Assembly (NCBI GenBank): GCA_907163375.1
Contig: CAJQUW010001976.1
Span: 1 to 64,000 of the forward strand
Direction: 5' to 3'
DNA length: 64,000 nt
Source: Prostheceraeus crozeri
Taxonomy: Eukaryota > Platyhelminthes > Polycladida > Euryleptidae
Below, one piece after another: positions 23,250 through 36,463 of this stretch; within the stretch, counting starts at the first letter, position 1; the number at the start of each line of letters is the position of its first letter. The notes beneath the pieces were generated by a model that searched no databases, was not told where the DNA came from, and saw only the letters and a list, made by a program, of their open reading frames with translations. A program made the position numbers and the translations under genes.

Positions 23250-24039
23250 TTTGTAAATCCAATGGGTCGCAATTTTCAGTTTTCAGCTAAAATGAAATTT
23301 TGTATGTTTTTTCTGATTAAGCGAAAAGTACTAAGCACAGAGTCATAATTTTTGACATGGAATGTCTTCAGGTCATTTCTATGATGTGCATGTGCTATCA
23401 TCATGCATCTAATCGGCAATGCATGTGAGAATGTGGTTCAATGTGGATAAAGTAGCTCAAAATGTTTGTGTTTGCCGACATTAAGAGGCTCGCCAAATGT
23501 AAATGTGTTTAGTTTTATAGACAGGGATGCATGAGGATGAAAGGAAATGACCTGAAGACATTGCATGCCAAAAATTGTAACTCTGGGCTTAGTATTTTTC
23601 GATTAATCAGAGAAAACATAGAAAATTTCATTTCAGCTGAAAACTGCAATCTGCGTCCCATTGGATTTATATGAGTTTTTTTTTTGATCCTGTCTGACAA
23701 GAAGAAGAGCTCACTAGAACTCGGCAAACGTGCCGATTCGTAGTAGGCGAAGGGTGTACATCACTCTGTGAAAGTCTCACTTTCGGCCTCGTTCCCTGCA
23801 GAAACTCGTTCTGGCTGCCGGACTAATATTTCGATGTTCTATGGCTAGCTCTGGCTGACTGGATCTCTAGAGGAAGTGTTTTGTCTTCATTACATTTTCC
23901 TTCTTTAGGTATTTTTTTAAATGTTCTTTCGGCAACATTCTGAATTGCGTGAAATTCGTTACACCCTGAAGTAAAGTAATGTTTCATTTGCATTCCTGTG
24001 AAATTTGATTGAGTTGCGGGCGATACAAAATAGCAATGA

Positions 24040-24777
24040 CTGGATTGGACTGGAGATTCTGAAAATCACTGTGAAGTATGATGTAATTAGCGCATGCTCA
24101 TTCCTGCGGTTCAATTCACTCTATCCATTTCACCAGCAAGCATACCTCGTGTCCCAGAATCAAAGCTTCCTTCAAAAGTTATGGTCGCGGACGGTATCAC
24201 TCGATACGGTAAAACGGATCTTCATATGGTCGAAAACAGAAGATCGGTGAATGATGACTGTCTTACCTGTCTACTTCGATTCAATGCATGATCGTGGAAT
24301 CGTTAGGTATCCGGAGAAAGCAGTTCCTATGCATGATGGTGCACGAACACTTGCTGCGAAGGAAACCCTCACTGTTTTGGACGATGTTGGACTTACTGTT
24401 TGCAAAGATTGGACTGGAAAATCAGCGGACCCACATGTAAACGTCGTTGAACACTTTTGGTCGATTCTTCAGGATTCTGTGTTCAAGTATCCACGACAGA
24501 GAAACAGAAATCAGCTTTTTGCGAGACCGTCCTATCTCAAATCATTATTCGAAAGCTTCCCAACTCGTGTCTTGCAATGTCTGAGAAATGAGGGCAAGAA
24601 CACAAAATATTAACTTTGGACGCTTACAGTGTACAGTTTAAATTTTGTTATTTCTACACGGAAATTATATGCATTCATAGATACTAAATAGAATTTTATC
24701 AGACAAATTTCGGTTTTTACTAAAAATTCTTCAGGGGACTTTAGAGGGGGACTTTTGGTCCACCCGGTACTTGTAGC
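24040..24777 (+). pseudogene. Tc1/mariner-type transposase relic, DD37E spacing
   Basis: Bases 24130-24250 give KVMVADGITRYGKTDLHMVE, the usual VMVWG-type strand. After a frameshift near 24250, bases 24251-24613 give VPMHDGARTLAAKE (second catalytic Asp) and KSADPHVNVVEHFWSIL (catalytic Glu). Exactly 37 residues separate that Asp and Glu, the DD37E class rather than the commoner DD34E. The N-terminal DNA-binding half is not recognisable. Near 24735-24777 a GGGGACTTTAGAGGGGGACT and TGGTCCACCCGGTACTTGTA stretch looks like the right terminal repeat; the left end was not found. Confidence 0.75.
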
Positions 24778-25499
24778 ATGAAATTAACTTTATTACTTAT
24801 AAATCTATTGAGGGTAGTGTTTGCATGATATTGCCATTTTTCATGTGCTGATTACACAGATGCATTCGTGGAGGAGTGACCATGTTGATTACAGCTTCAT
24901 TAGTATTTTGATAGTTGTCTAGAAGTTTAACCACTTGCATGTTACGACGCACCGCTGCCTCAAAATGCCATGCTTCGTTGACAATAAGCTATGAAACGAC
25001 GTGTCTCCTTTCTCACGAGAGACCTTGATCGTGATTGGCTGAAGGGATCTTAAGACGATACCTCTTAGGTAAAAAATTAGCTGCAAGATGCAGTCTTTGA
25101 GTCCTGCTCGAAAATGGTGTTTTCGCCCCACTGGGGGGGGGGGAGGACTTGCTGAGCGCCGCCCCACCCATGCCGAAGATTAAATCTAGTTCCTGACCGA
25201 AGCAAGATCTGACCTCAAAACTTTCGATGACTAATTTCTACGTATTCCACAACTTTTTACCAATTTTGGATTCAATCGGCTGAATACTTTCATCACAATG
25301 AAATTTCAAAGATTTAAATGCTTAACAGATTTGTCGAATTTTGCACTTTCACAGGCTTCCTTATTAATCCTGAAACTATTCGATTATGCAAAGAAAATGC
25401 TCTCGTGTCAATTTGAGCAGCAAATGATAACTCCTTTTTTAATTCTACTTATACTTCGACGTTTTGAATTCAAAATTTCAAAATTTCAAATTGCAAAAT
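24778..25499. other. Gene-free stretch with a G run
   Basis: A run of G lies near 25133-25143 within a C/G-rich patch (about 25120-25175). Otherwise nothing was recognised. Confidence 0.45.
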
Positions 25500-25838
25500 T
25501 TTCGTATTTGAACCGAATTTCAAAATGCAAACTTGACCTCTCTTGCGACCTTGAATTTCAAAAATGATTTTTTTCTGACACGAAATGATGGCAGATTTCA
25601 TTTTCACCCATTTCATTTTCATTGGACCAGATTTCAAAATGCAAACCTGACCTCTTTTGTGACCTTGAATTTCAAAAATGATTTTTTTCTGACACGAAAT
25701 GATGGCAGATTTCATTTTCACCCATTTCATTTTCATTGGACCAGATTTCAAAATGCAAACCTGACCTCTTTTGTGACCTTGAATTTCAAAAATGAATTTT
25801 TTCTGACACGAAATGATGGCAGATTTCATTTGGTGTCT
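25500..25838 (+). repeat. 114-bp minisatellite, about three units
   Basis: The phrase GATTTCAAAATGCAAACCTG and its context recur with a period of 114 bp (for example GGACCAG at 25624 and 25738). Because 114 is a multiple of 3, open frames run through it on both strands and read as 38-residue protein repeats. I regard those as artefacts. Diverged relatives of the unit continue to about 26010. Confidence 0.95.
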
Positions 25839-25859
25839 ACAAGAAATGATAGTTACATG

Positions 25860-28520
25860 TACAATATACACTGTACATGTATAGTAAAAAATCATCTTTT
25901 TGACTTTTGACTTTAGATTTGACCTTCATAATGACCTTGAAAGTCAAAACAATGATAATTTTCTGTCTTGTGATGATGAAAGCATTCATTTAATGCATTT
26001 ATCTTGAATTTGAACCTTTAGTCTCGGAAAGATGCAAGGGGGTGCTGAGGGCCCCCCATCAGCAGGACGCGTTTGTCAAAACACCCCAGTGAGGCGTGTA
26101 ATGGCTTAGGTATACAAAAGCGGAATAAGTCAAGGCAGTAGAGTCAATTGATGACAGTAATTGAAACTCACAGCTATCAATGGGAATGGGAAACAATTGG
26201 TTCTGTTATTAGTCGCATTCCAAAATCGGTCTTCATAGCTTACTCATGACACAGATATATCATGATATTGTTGCCATTAAGTTATTCAACTGATTTGTTC
26301 CATTTGCTATATTATAGGCAAATGCGTATCAATACACAAAACTTCCGTAGAAAGCCTACGAAAGCGATGTGTGATAATCAACGCACTGAATTACTGAGTA
26401 AATGACTGTCTCCTTACAACTGTGATTCACATTTTACTTTCTTCTCAAATTTACTGACTTTTTCAATCATTCCATTCAAATTGACTCGGAAAAGATCTTC
26501 AAACTCTGCACAGGTGACGCCCAACACATGTCACCAGAGAGGACAATGGTCTGTGCCACTTCCTGGCCCTTCTCTAATCTCTGTCTCGTCCATGACGGCA
26601 CCTTCCTCCTCCAACAGGCGCTCCGATCATTACCGCAAACAATTACATTTCAAAGTTTGGAATTGAACGCAAATAATTGGCGCGCTTTGTGTCTTATCCC
26701 TCTCGTCGACTTCTACTAATTCAGTAGTGAGTAGCGTGGGAATGCTGCGGGAATGTCACCTGCCGAATCTCCTGTCGAGGAATAATTATGACAATCGGAG
26801 ACGATAACTACAAGACGAAACCAGCATAATTCGCAATTGTCAGCTCTTTACAAAATCACTTCAATCTTACACAACAATTATTTTCATTGTAAAATTGGTA
26901 AAACGCTTAAATTTGGTCTGTCCTTACTGTATACAAACTCATTTCCTGCACAAACCTGAGTTGCGAAAAATTAAGAAATTAGATTCGTTTTGAGCATGGA
27001 TTGAAAAGTTGGTTTTAGCATGGTCTACAAAAGAGTAACAGCAATACCAAAGCTCAGCTTCACGGTCATTGGTCAGCACTTAAAAGTTCATTTTCAACGT
27101 TCCATGCTGCACCAGGTGAACTGATATTTGTATATTTGTTCTAAATTGATGCAATATAGTATTAAGTAATTGTTGTATATAGAAAAAGGTATACGGTAGT
27201 TAAATTAAATCACGTCACGGTTAAAAAAATTCGAAGAATCCAGGAAACGGAAGAAAGCAAGCTTAAGCAAATAACATAATGGAAAGTCGTATGACAAATC
27301 ATATTATTTAAAGTCCAGTGCGTATAAATGCAATTTAACATGTAAAACATAGCAATCCATACCTTAGTACAAAGTGGGATGCATAATACTTACAAAAAGG
27401 TTAGTCGATCAAACTTTAAAGGATAAGGGAAAAATTAAAACCTACTATCTATTTTATTTTATACTTTGTACAAAAATTTAGTATATGTTAGGGCATAGTT
27501 TGTGCCTCACGTTTGTAAAAAATGATTTAAATGGCTGAAAGGCAATATGAACATAAAATAACAAAATGAGAATGCTGGATTTTGTATTAAATGCAACTTT
27601 CTCAAATAGAATGACGTTACTCATATTTATGCTCTAATAGTTATTTACGCAACAAGTGCAAAGTATCCATCTATAACGCATAGTTTAGTGCAGATATCTC
27701 TGGTCTTCCAATGAACTTAGTGTATTATATGAAAAAATATCACACGGAAATTTTCATGAATTCCTTGATGACTAAATATCACATACGTATACGTATATAA
27801 TATTGCACAGATATCTGGAGAAGCTTCGCTTCGGAGCAATAGATATTTCAATTTGGATGACGAGTGAGTAATTTGATGAAAGCTATAGTATTATAAGAAG
27901 TGTCTGAAATGATCCTGGACTTGAAGTGCTTATCTTAGAACATGGATAGCCAGGACCATGAACAGCTTCTTCGTCTGAACTATCTAAGGGATAGTCCATA
28001 ATCCACGTGGACGTCAGAGGTGGGAGGGTGTGGCTTTGTAGTGCTGTCCACTGCCTGTCCATGTGAAGGAGGGGCAATTGAACGAGTCCACGTGTAAACT
28101 AAAAGGAAAAATGTCAAAATTATTGTTATACGTATGTAACACAAATCTGCTTTTCGTCATTTTTTGATGATGAGCTTGAATCTTGATCAATGTCTGGTTT
28201 GAGATTGTAGAATACCGCAAAGTAAGTACCTACCTGAAAAAAATATATGTTATCTAGTCGACCGTGTTTTTTTAAAGGCTTTGTAGATTCAAGGACATTT
28301 GGAGAGAGTCCCTTCAGTTGTCCATCTTCATGATGTGTGAGCGTGTACGTTTTGTTGTGTCCTGTGCATTTAGGTTAGAAGATACTTATCTTGTTGTGCA
28401 AAAAAACCGGCCTATATTCATGAATGAAAATCAAAAAACAGCCATAGAACCGAACATAGAACAAACTATGCCAAACCCATGACCAACCCAACCACATTCT
28501 ATGAACCAACCATAGAATGT
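25860..28520. other. Gene-free stretch
   Basis: No coding sequence recognised. A patch richer in G and C at about 26500-26720 has two overlapping open frames on the plus strand but no motif or splice pattern I trust. Confidence 0.4.
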
Positions 28521-28526
28521 CTATGA

Positions 28527-28550
28527 GGTATTTCTCCTAGGAGAAATACC
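28527..28550. repeat. Perfect 24-bp palindrome
   Basis: GGTATTTCTCCT is followed at once by its reverse complement AGGAGAAATACC with no spacer. It sits amid several ATAGAA/TTCTATG words (28450-28525). It could be a binding site for a dimeric protein or a cruciform. Confidence 0.9.
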
Positions 28551-29418
28551 CGCTCAGAATCTCCGATTGAAAACAATAGGATTACCATAGCACAGGTTAA
28601 TACATAGTTTGAAGAGCTGTTGTTCAACGGAAAAGGTCTGTTAGTGCGTCGCTATATGCAAATGAAATAATTGCTTAATAATTTTGCGAAATAGAAGCTT
28701 GGATTGGAGACTTGTTTGTTTCTTATAACAGGGTCCACCGACGAGCTCCATCTTAATTGAGCGCATACTGTCCATTGATGTTGATACCCCTCTTGGTGAG
28801 TATGCAATGCTCCATAACCTGCAACAGCAAGATTTCACAACTTCGGTCTTGTGCATTGATTAAATGGCGCAGAATTTCTTTAATCATTGAGCAACCCCGA
28901 AGGACATGTTTGATTCTCGATGCTACTGTAAGTTCACTCATTCTTAGAGGAAGTCATAAAATGCACAATTTTTAGCTGACAAGCTTTGAATGCCATCAGA
29001 GTTAGACGGACGATTGAACCCATTGCATTTTATCAAGCTTGAGTCATGCTATCTTGAATATGATAATATGTCATGCTTTATTTCAAGAATGTCGAGATTC
29101 AAAATTTTCTTGCTTTCCGTGCCCGTCATTGGGATCTGAGTTGTAAGTTAGAAAACAACAATTTGACACCATTGATGTACATGTAGTGGTAGGCTCTGAA
29201 CAGAATTGATGAAAATTCACTCCGTCTTCATGCGGTAAATGACTCGAATGGAAATGAATGGATTTGGATATTTCCATGGACTTCTGCATGTATTTTCATA
29301 GCATCTAGAAATCTATGGTTATTGCCTGATGTATTCCGTGTATTATGTACGAGTACATAACAAACGGAAACCACCAGATATCACACTCCGAATTACAGGT
29401 AAAACTATGCGTTATGAT

Positions 29419-29518
29419 GGATATCATACGATATTTTCAAGCATTATCCTATAACAAACTCCGGCCTGCAGCCGTCGTTTGTTATGTTGATAATGCTTTC
29501 AAATATCGTTTGATATCC
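29419..29518. ncRNA. 100-nt imperfect hairpin, pre-miRNA-like
   Basis: The arms GGATATCA, ACGATATTT, AAGCATTATC, ATAACAAAC and CGGC pair in order with their complements on the other side of a short CTGCA loop. That gives about 40 base pairs, interrupted by four small internal loops of 1-3 nt that are symmetric or nearly so. The size and the regular spacing of the mismatches resemble an animal microRNA precursor. An old palindromic insertion is the main alternative. Either strand could be the transcript. Confidence 0.4.
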
Positions 29519-31388
29519 TACACGTATTGCATTTTTCGAGATCAGCATGTCTATGCACCATCAAGCGAAGGGAGAGGACATAGTTTATTGATCGAGAGCA
29601 ACATAGAAATGAACAATACCATAGAAAGTTCTAGAATGGAAATTGCATGGAAATTATGGCACACGCCGTGGTAACTTAGTTGGGGCTAAAAGCAAATTAT
29701 ACGTGTCGGTCTCCTTGTTTTCCGGTTGGTGTTTATATTTATGAAGTCAATTTGTGATCTGGATTGTCGCCCCCTGTCTAAAGATCATGCACACAAAAGC
29801 AATAGTGAATTTACAAAATACAGCATCGACAGGATGAAAAGAAAGAAATCCTTTAAAACGTTCTGTACGATCAGCATTTTGAAATATCGCTTCAAATCTT
29901 TCAAAAGCATGATCAGATAGATATGCAGCTTGTTATGTCGATTTACATAGCATTCATTACTAAAGTTTGAAATCGGAAGCCAAGAAATCCTTGATTATTC
30001 ATCTTACTTTAAAAGGAGGTCCTGTTCAATAGATATGATTCGTTTTCAAGATCTTTGCATGTCTTCGACCACCTTCCTTGTATACGCTATACTATCGACC
30101 TCAGAAGGTGAAGGACGACAAAGGGCCGTCGCGATTTGCTTTGATTAGATGTCATCATTTCGAGACCTGCAACTTTTCTTTCCCGGGGAGTCTGGACAAC
30201 ATGAATTGTCTTAATGCAAACTTCAAACTATTCCGCTGCCAGGTCAAATGTGATCAATTGCAAGCGCCAGAGCACAAATGGGAAGTTGTCCAAGGAAAAT
30301 TGAATCACTATATGAAACTTGAATTGTCGTATTTTTGGCAAATTTATTCTGACTTTATAACTAAGTGAATTCGAAGATTTTGCTTTAAGTTTAGATGATA
30401 TTCTCAATCTCCGGTAAAACCTGGGAAAATCCATGAAATATACGATGAATATGCAAAATATGCGAGCATGCGATGTAAAATTACACTTCCACAATCATAG
30501 GCAAACTGAAGTGAAAAAATTAAATGATAAAATATATAATAAAATAATTCACGTAATATTTCATATATGACAATGATGCATACAATAATCATGTGCATTA
30601 TATCTTGTAATTATGATATAGAAAGAAATATCATGGGTGCACCATCATAATTATAAAAGCCTACACCGCTGTCCTGAGCATGAAACACGAACAAAGGAAT
30701 GAAATCAGTCAGAAAAGATGGGAAGAGATCTGAACAGTGCAAAAGTCATGTTTTTTTCTATTTCTGTCTGTAGAAACATAGGCCTTCATTCAATCAATAC
30801 ATGTGCCTTTATGCATATTACTTTCGATTATCTCCTAAGTCAGAGGAGATCGAAGAGAGACTGATTGGCTCTTCCAGCGCCTTTCTCTAGATGTAGTCCA
30901 CGACCGCGCTTTGGCCAGCAGATTGGACGAGCGTTGATCAATTTTCTCTGTACAACATACTTGTTTTTGATTCAAGATTGCGTGCTTTCATGTTAAATAG
31001 AAATTTTATTCTTTAAAAAGATTTACACGACACATTTCACTTAAAAACAAAAAATATCACTGTTTTCCCAAAAGCTAGATCTGATAATGAACAATTATCA
31101 AGCAATTATGATAAATTTTGATGGTGCAATAAAGGTTAAGCATGTCATTATCATCTGTTCTGTTAGAAAAACGGTTTTGCGATGACATATTGCAACATTT
31201 TTTGACCATTATGTCCTGATTGAGTGAAAAGTTTATTAATTTGTTCTCAATACTATTATCGGAGCGCACAATTTAGTGAAGTGTGAATTCAAAGCCTGAA
31301 CTCCAAGGACCAGATGTCTGTTTGTGGGGTTTTTAAGTTCTAAAATGATCTAATTAATATAGAGGCAAATGCAACCGTTATGCTTCTA
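29519..31388. other. Gene-free stretch
   Basis: An open frame at 30078-30368 (plus) has no recognisable motif. I see no element ends in this stretch. Confidence 0.4.
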
Positions 31389-31670
31389 TAGGCCTCCAGT
31401 GATTCATAATGGCTACAACCATATGGAAGCTTGATTATTGATATTTGTATGCAATAATTTGTTCAAGCATGTCTCATGATTTATATTATGTGATATATCA
31501 CATGATAATTAAATATGTGATTTAATTATGTGATAATTAAATAATTCAATTATCATTGATGGTCCATAAGCAATTTAGCTAATTTTTTCAAACTAAAGTT
31601 ATTTACTACTATAATGTAGCTATGAGTAGGGAATCAGAACTACTCATCAACTAAAATCTCTGGAGGCCTA
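31389..31670. mobile_element. 282-bp MITE with TAGGCCTCCAG inverted ends and TA duplication
   Basis: TAGGCCTCCAGTGATT (from 31389) is matched by AATCTCTGGAGGCCTA (to 31670) with one mismatch. TA lies outside each end (31387-31388, 31671-31672). The interior holds ATGTGAT and ATAATTAAAT repeats in both orientations (about 31480-31560). There is no coding sequence. Confidence 0.7.
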
Positions 31671-31672
31671 TA

Positions 31673-34600
31673 TTGTACTGAATGATAAGAATTTATTTGA
31701 TATGAGTGGCAACTGATACAGGCATGACTAAGAATTAATCTATACATGTCTAAGAATACATTGAATTTGAAAAATCGCGCCAAACCCCGGCTACAAGCTG
31801 AATTCCGATCAGTCTACTATTGTGAATGGTAGAGGTGAGAGCTTTGGCAAATCTGTTGGTTTACTGGATGTGTGTACTAATCTGATCGTCCGTCGAAATT
31901 TGCTCTTCATCATTGTATCTGTAAATTATTAATGAAATGATATCCTGCAGTATTTATTGCGAGCTTATTGTGAGTTTAAGGAATAGAGAGAACCCTTCTG
32001 TGTTTGACATGCTGATAAACAAAGAAAATAAATGTTTTACAGCATCACTATAGCATCTTCTATTTTCAAGAAAGAAAATATATCAAATAGAATTCTGACT
32101 GTTGAAAATCAACGACATGGTCGATAATTGAAGATAAAATCAGAAAAATCGCCTATAGGATCTCTTTGAGGCATAGTAAGGGATTATCCTGCTCAGGATC
32201 GCTTGCAATTAATTATGAAGGTTAAGAATGCAAAAAAATGGAGAGAATTTCATAAATCCCTGGTCTAGGGATGAACTCCTATAATTTCTTTCATGCGGTC
32301 TACAGACTGTTAATGTTATATTTTCACTAATGCTCAGACAAGTCGCATGTCCCAGATAGATACAGTTCTGTGGGAAAATGATAGGATATACAGTGTTTAC
32401 ATCAGAAGTTATCTCAAGAAAATGACGATTAGGCTCTGAATTAGACCTGCTCTGTCAGTGTACAGACTGGTGCCATCACTATCTTGTGTCCTCTCTCTAG
32501 GCTTCGATGACAGCTTTGATGTCCGACCTCTGTGATCAATAGATTTCTAGCATGTCGTTCATGGTTTCTAAGTATGACCGCTTAGCATCTATCTGTCCAT
32601 GGCCGATTTCATGAAAATGATTTCACTTAAACTGATATTCATGCCTTAACAAGCGTTCTATCAAGGTTGCCGGGCATAATTTGGAAATTTTCAATTTATG
32701 CCCGCTAATTTCATGTGCTTCTTTAATTATCATCTATGGCAACCACGTAAGCTATCCACGTCAGAAACGTTTTTTTTAATCTAATGTAGTTCAGGTATGA
32801 ATGGAAATTGTAGCTATCTGTAGTCGGGCATAATTCCTCTATTGAGATAAGCCGCTTAGCATACATAATGCAATGATACCCTGCAAATATTCTGCAGATT
32901 CTGCAGAATTGATTCAACTTTTGTTAAATTTTGAAAGTTAATGCTGAGATGAGAGATGAGTATAGAGGAATTTAAAACAAAAATCTCCTCATATTTCTGC
33001 ACGTCGTGAAAAGTCATTTTTATCTCAATGTCAAAACTTTACAGTGATGGCTTCCATCTCTGAGGTGCTTTCCCAACATGTAAATTTACTTCATTTGCTA
33101 AGACACTATACTCCTATTTCTCATTACTTTCTAAATACTTTAAAAAAATGTTTCATTCAAATATACGTTCAATATTATTTCGAGTTTTGGTTCGCTAGGT
33201 TTAAAGTACAATTCACTCATTGAAGCTATAGACAATAAACTATGAAAATATATGTTGAAATATCAAACACAGGATTTTCATGTTATTTGGGATCACAAAG
33301 TACTCAAACAAATGTTGATACTTTCAGATATACTCGTAGATAAAAAATAAAAAATGCTTTTGAATTACAGAGGTAGAGATTGGACGCGAATATCAAATGA
33401 ATTTTGGAATTTCCTGATCTTCTTGGTCTGCAGAGAAAGATTTAAAGAGATTTGAAGGGAAGGTGAGAATTCTAAAAGATCTGATTGAATATTCTGTGTT
33501 TCGGTGATGTTCTGAGATTTGTCTCTATTGTTGCATTGACTGATTTTCATCAAAATTCCTCCTCTATCACCGATCTGGATGATTCTCACATATTTCTATT
33601 GACTTGTGCATGAAAATGACTGGCAGAGATCGCATCCGGTCTTCCTCTCTGCTCGTGACGCCCCCTCCACTTCCCTTCTCCGATCGGACACATTGAGTGG
33701 CCCATCAGGCACTCACTGACAGACTCGGTTGGTACAACTCATCAGCTCCGAAATTAGACGAGTGGAAAAATGAGAGTCTAAATTGTAGTGATTTTTGCAT
33801 CGGGCAAGTTGATTGTCAATCTGGCGACGTATGGACCAAATTACCACCACTGTCTCCCTCTATCTTCTTTTTCAGGCGGAGGACGGAGAGGTCATCACAC
33901 ATATAATTGGAAGCGCAATAATTTGCTGATAATGTCGGTTATTGTTTCAAGTCAACACTCGACACTGATTGAGTCATTTTCTCAACCGCAATACAATCAC
34001 TGCAGAGACTTTTTATAACCACCCAAAGTTCATCGAAATATAATGACTTTAATTCGGGTTGGAAGGACATCTAATTTGTACAACTTTGCAAGCTTTGTGA
34101 AGACAAGTCGCAGATTCAACTCCTGATGAGACTAAAGTTCTCGGGAAGGGCAGCCGAGCTGAAGATATTGATATTGAAAGGGGAATGATATTTCTATGCT
34201 GACTTTGGGCCTACGACATTCGTAAGACATTACAAAAAACTTCGAAGATAAGTATCTTTGAATGAGACGGTAGGTGACTATTATCAGGGACATCTATGAT
34301 TAATATTAAGATATCTGAGGGACGCTCGACTCCCAGAGCATGTACTGGACTGGAGGCCAATGACTTTGGTACACTTGATTAATGACGATAGAGTGTATCT
34401 GGATAAAACCGTGAGACAGACTGTAAACAATTATCCAACGCTCTAATGAGCCCATTCATACAGGGAATCTGTTGAAAGAAGATTCTGGACCCAGTCAAGA
34501 AGAGAATTACAAAACTTCCACAAGAATAAGCAGCTGTCGATAACAACTGCAATACCAACTGCTAGTGATTGAAATTGTTCACCTACGGCACGTAGCATCA

Positions 34601-35431
34601 ATGGCTATTGGTGTGGATTCTGAATATTCTATACATTAATCATGGATTAATCATAGATGATTTTTACATTAATCATAGATGTCCCTGCTATTATCAGGCA
34701 CGTCCATGAATAATATGATATAGATATATGAGTCCTATACCATGCTATTCATTGACATCCCTGATACTATCGAATGCTCCATGGTCTTCTTCGAAACAAT
34801 TGTGGTGGGTGATTACTGATTGCAGAATCTTCACTTGATTACAATTACATTGGTAGTGGCCAACACATCGACTGAGCCTGTGCAATATTCTTGCATGTCT
34901 GCTACCACGCCTTATATTTCTCAACTATAAGATACTCCAAATCACTCAATATAAGAAGGACCATGTATCAGAATGTGTCTTGATTCTTTGCTTTGTCTAG
35001 CTTAGTTTTCTAAGTTTTTGAAAATTTAGCGATTGAAGCAAATTTATTTCCTAGTTGCAAGCCTCTCCAAAGTAATTGATATCACAAAACCTTAATTTAG
35101 TGCTTTATAGCACTATAAATATTTTCTATATTTTACTTATTTAGAGGCAACCAGTGTTACCGGTTCAGTCGGTGTAATGGAAAAATTGATGCCTGCATCA
35201 CCGAGCGGATTTTCACACAATTATGAAGATTATCCAAAATTTTGCTCACATGAGCGGAAATATCATTTGAGACATGAGGCGTTTGATTAGTGTATATTTC
35301 AACATGAACGTCATCTGCTTTGCAATCGTCCAAACGCTCTTAGAACGCTCGCAAAAACTTGCTCATGGATTCGAGCGTCTTATCCTGCTTTCTGAAATGA
35401 CTAGGTCCTCGGTGAGGTGTTCGTACAAAGA
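31673..35431. other. Gene-free stretch
   Basis: No coding sequence or element boundaries recognised over about 3.8 kb. It includes a cluster of ATTAATCATAGAT words near 34635-34680 and a patch richer in G and C near 33640-33730. Confidence 0.4.
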
Positions 35432-35924
35432 CTCCTAACTAGAGCCCGACGCCGATAATAAATTCATCGGCGGCGGCGGCGGCGTATACCACGTATGCTA
35501 AAAATGATTAAATTTGATTAAAAAATTGCCTGAATAGGCTTATACCGTATCTTACAGGCCCACTCACCGAGTGCACATGCATGAAGCTACAGTTACGGTG
35601 TGTATATAGGCCTATATAAACCTAACATTTTTGTGTATATCAATTTTTTCATATAATCGTTTAGGATGGCTAGCCCAATGTCAACTCGTACGTACCGTAA
35701 TAGGTTTACATGTATACTAATATGTAAAAGCTTTTTACTAAATTTATAATACATCACTCCTTCTTCTCGAGAACCACACTATCACCAACCACAATAGGCC
35801 TACATCAAAGGACAAAAGTTCTCGTTGGGACATTTATTCTAATGTGAACTTTCGGGTACTTTCACCGGACCGGTCCTCAGGAAAAGGAAGTCTTTTTTCT
35901 ATTGAAGTATTCATAGAAATTGAT

Positions 35925-36398
35925 TCATGTACACATCGGCCAAGACAAAGACGAACTTGGAGAATTTATTTCTATGGAAGTATTGTAAGTTTCTATTGAC
36001 CATAGGCCTACGGGTAGATTTGAAGAGCATTTTTGTGCCTTATACTGTCTGACTTTTATCGATGTTTTAATCCTGTTGATTTGATTGAATCCTGTTCCTG
36101 TTGATTTGAAATATTCAAGGACAGACTTCTGTGACTCGCATTTCGTTTTCTTCTCCTGAATTTTATGTTTTGCAAATAAATGATCTTGTAAGTTAGCTGT
36201 AGATACACTTTTCTTATATCGATGCACATCAGTGATAACAGTCGACGAATTCAAACACGACAAACAAAAATAATATTGATCATGATTCTGCGGTAATGGA
36301 ACGTTTCTGTCTCTTGTTCTCAATTCACCGAAATATTTCCATACAAAAGATGACCGGGAACTATTGATAAGTTCTATACAGTACTGACTGAGAGCCAT
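35925..36398 (-). CDS. BED-type zinc-finger protein, N-terminal hAT transposase piece
   Basis: The 157-codon frame starts MALSQYCIEL. SSFVWKYFGEL is the aromatic start of a BED finger. YYFCLSCL provides the two Cys and LQDHLFAKHK the two His, so the C-C-H-H set is present at about residues 18-80. BED fingers give hAT transposases their DNA contact. The rest (KSVLEYFKSTGTGF and onward) is polar linker, and the frame ends without a catalytic RNase H or dimerisation domain. It lies 66 bp inside the Polinton's left border, so any promoter to its right was displaced by that insertion. Confidence 0.7.
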   Translation of the reverse strand: MALSQYCIELINSSRSSFVWKYFGELRTRDRNVPLPQNHDQYYFCLSCLNSSTVITDVHRYKKSVSTANLQDHLFAKHKIQEKKTKCESQKSVLEYFKSTGTGFNQINRIKTSIKVRQYKAQKCSSNLPVGLWSIETYNTSIEINSPSSSLSWPMCT

Positions 36399-36457
36399 GA
36401 CTGATCGCGTGATACTGAATCTTACAGATGGAGCACTGGATTATTGTTATCAGCGTG

Positions 36458-36463
36458 ACCGTA
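36458..36463. repeat. Polinton target duplication, left (ACCGTA)
   Basis: ACCGTA directly precedes the AG start of the Polinton and is repeated at 52913-52918. Six base pairs is the length typical of the superfamily. Confidence 0.9.

Larger units (their letters stand above)
22193..23823. mobile_element. Long-armed foldback family, full-length copy interrupted by a Penelope-like element
   Basis: GTCCGGCAGCCAGAACGAG at the left end (from 22193) is matched exactly by its complement at the right end (to 23823). The arms continue inward with CTTCTTGTCAGACAGGAT and TTTCAGCTAAAATGAAATTT-type sequence. The left arm is split by the retroelement at 22355-23249 and resumes at 23263. Without that insertion the element is about 720 bp. 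It has no transposase. The target duplication is unclear (TATAT-like flanks). The copies at 6325-6922 and 2330-2510 belong to the same family. Confidence 0.75.

Noticed and set aside
25470-25910. Two long overlapping open frames encoding 38-residue protein repeats
   Set aside because: They follow from a 114-bp tandem repeat whose length is a multiple of three; both strands are open at once.
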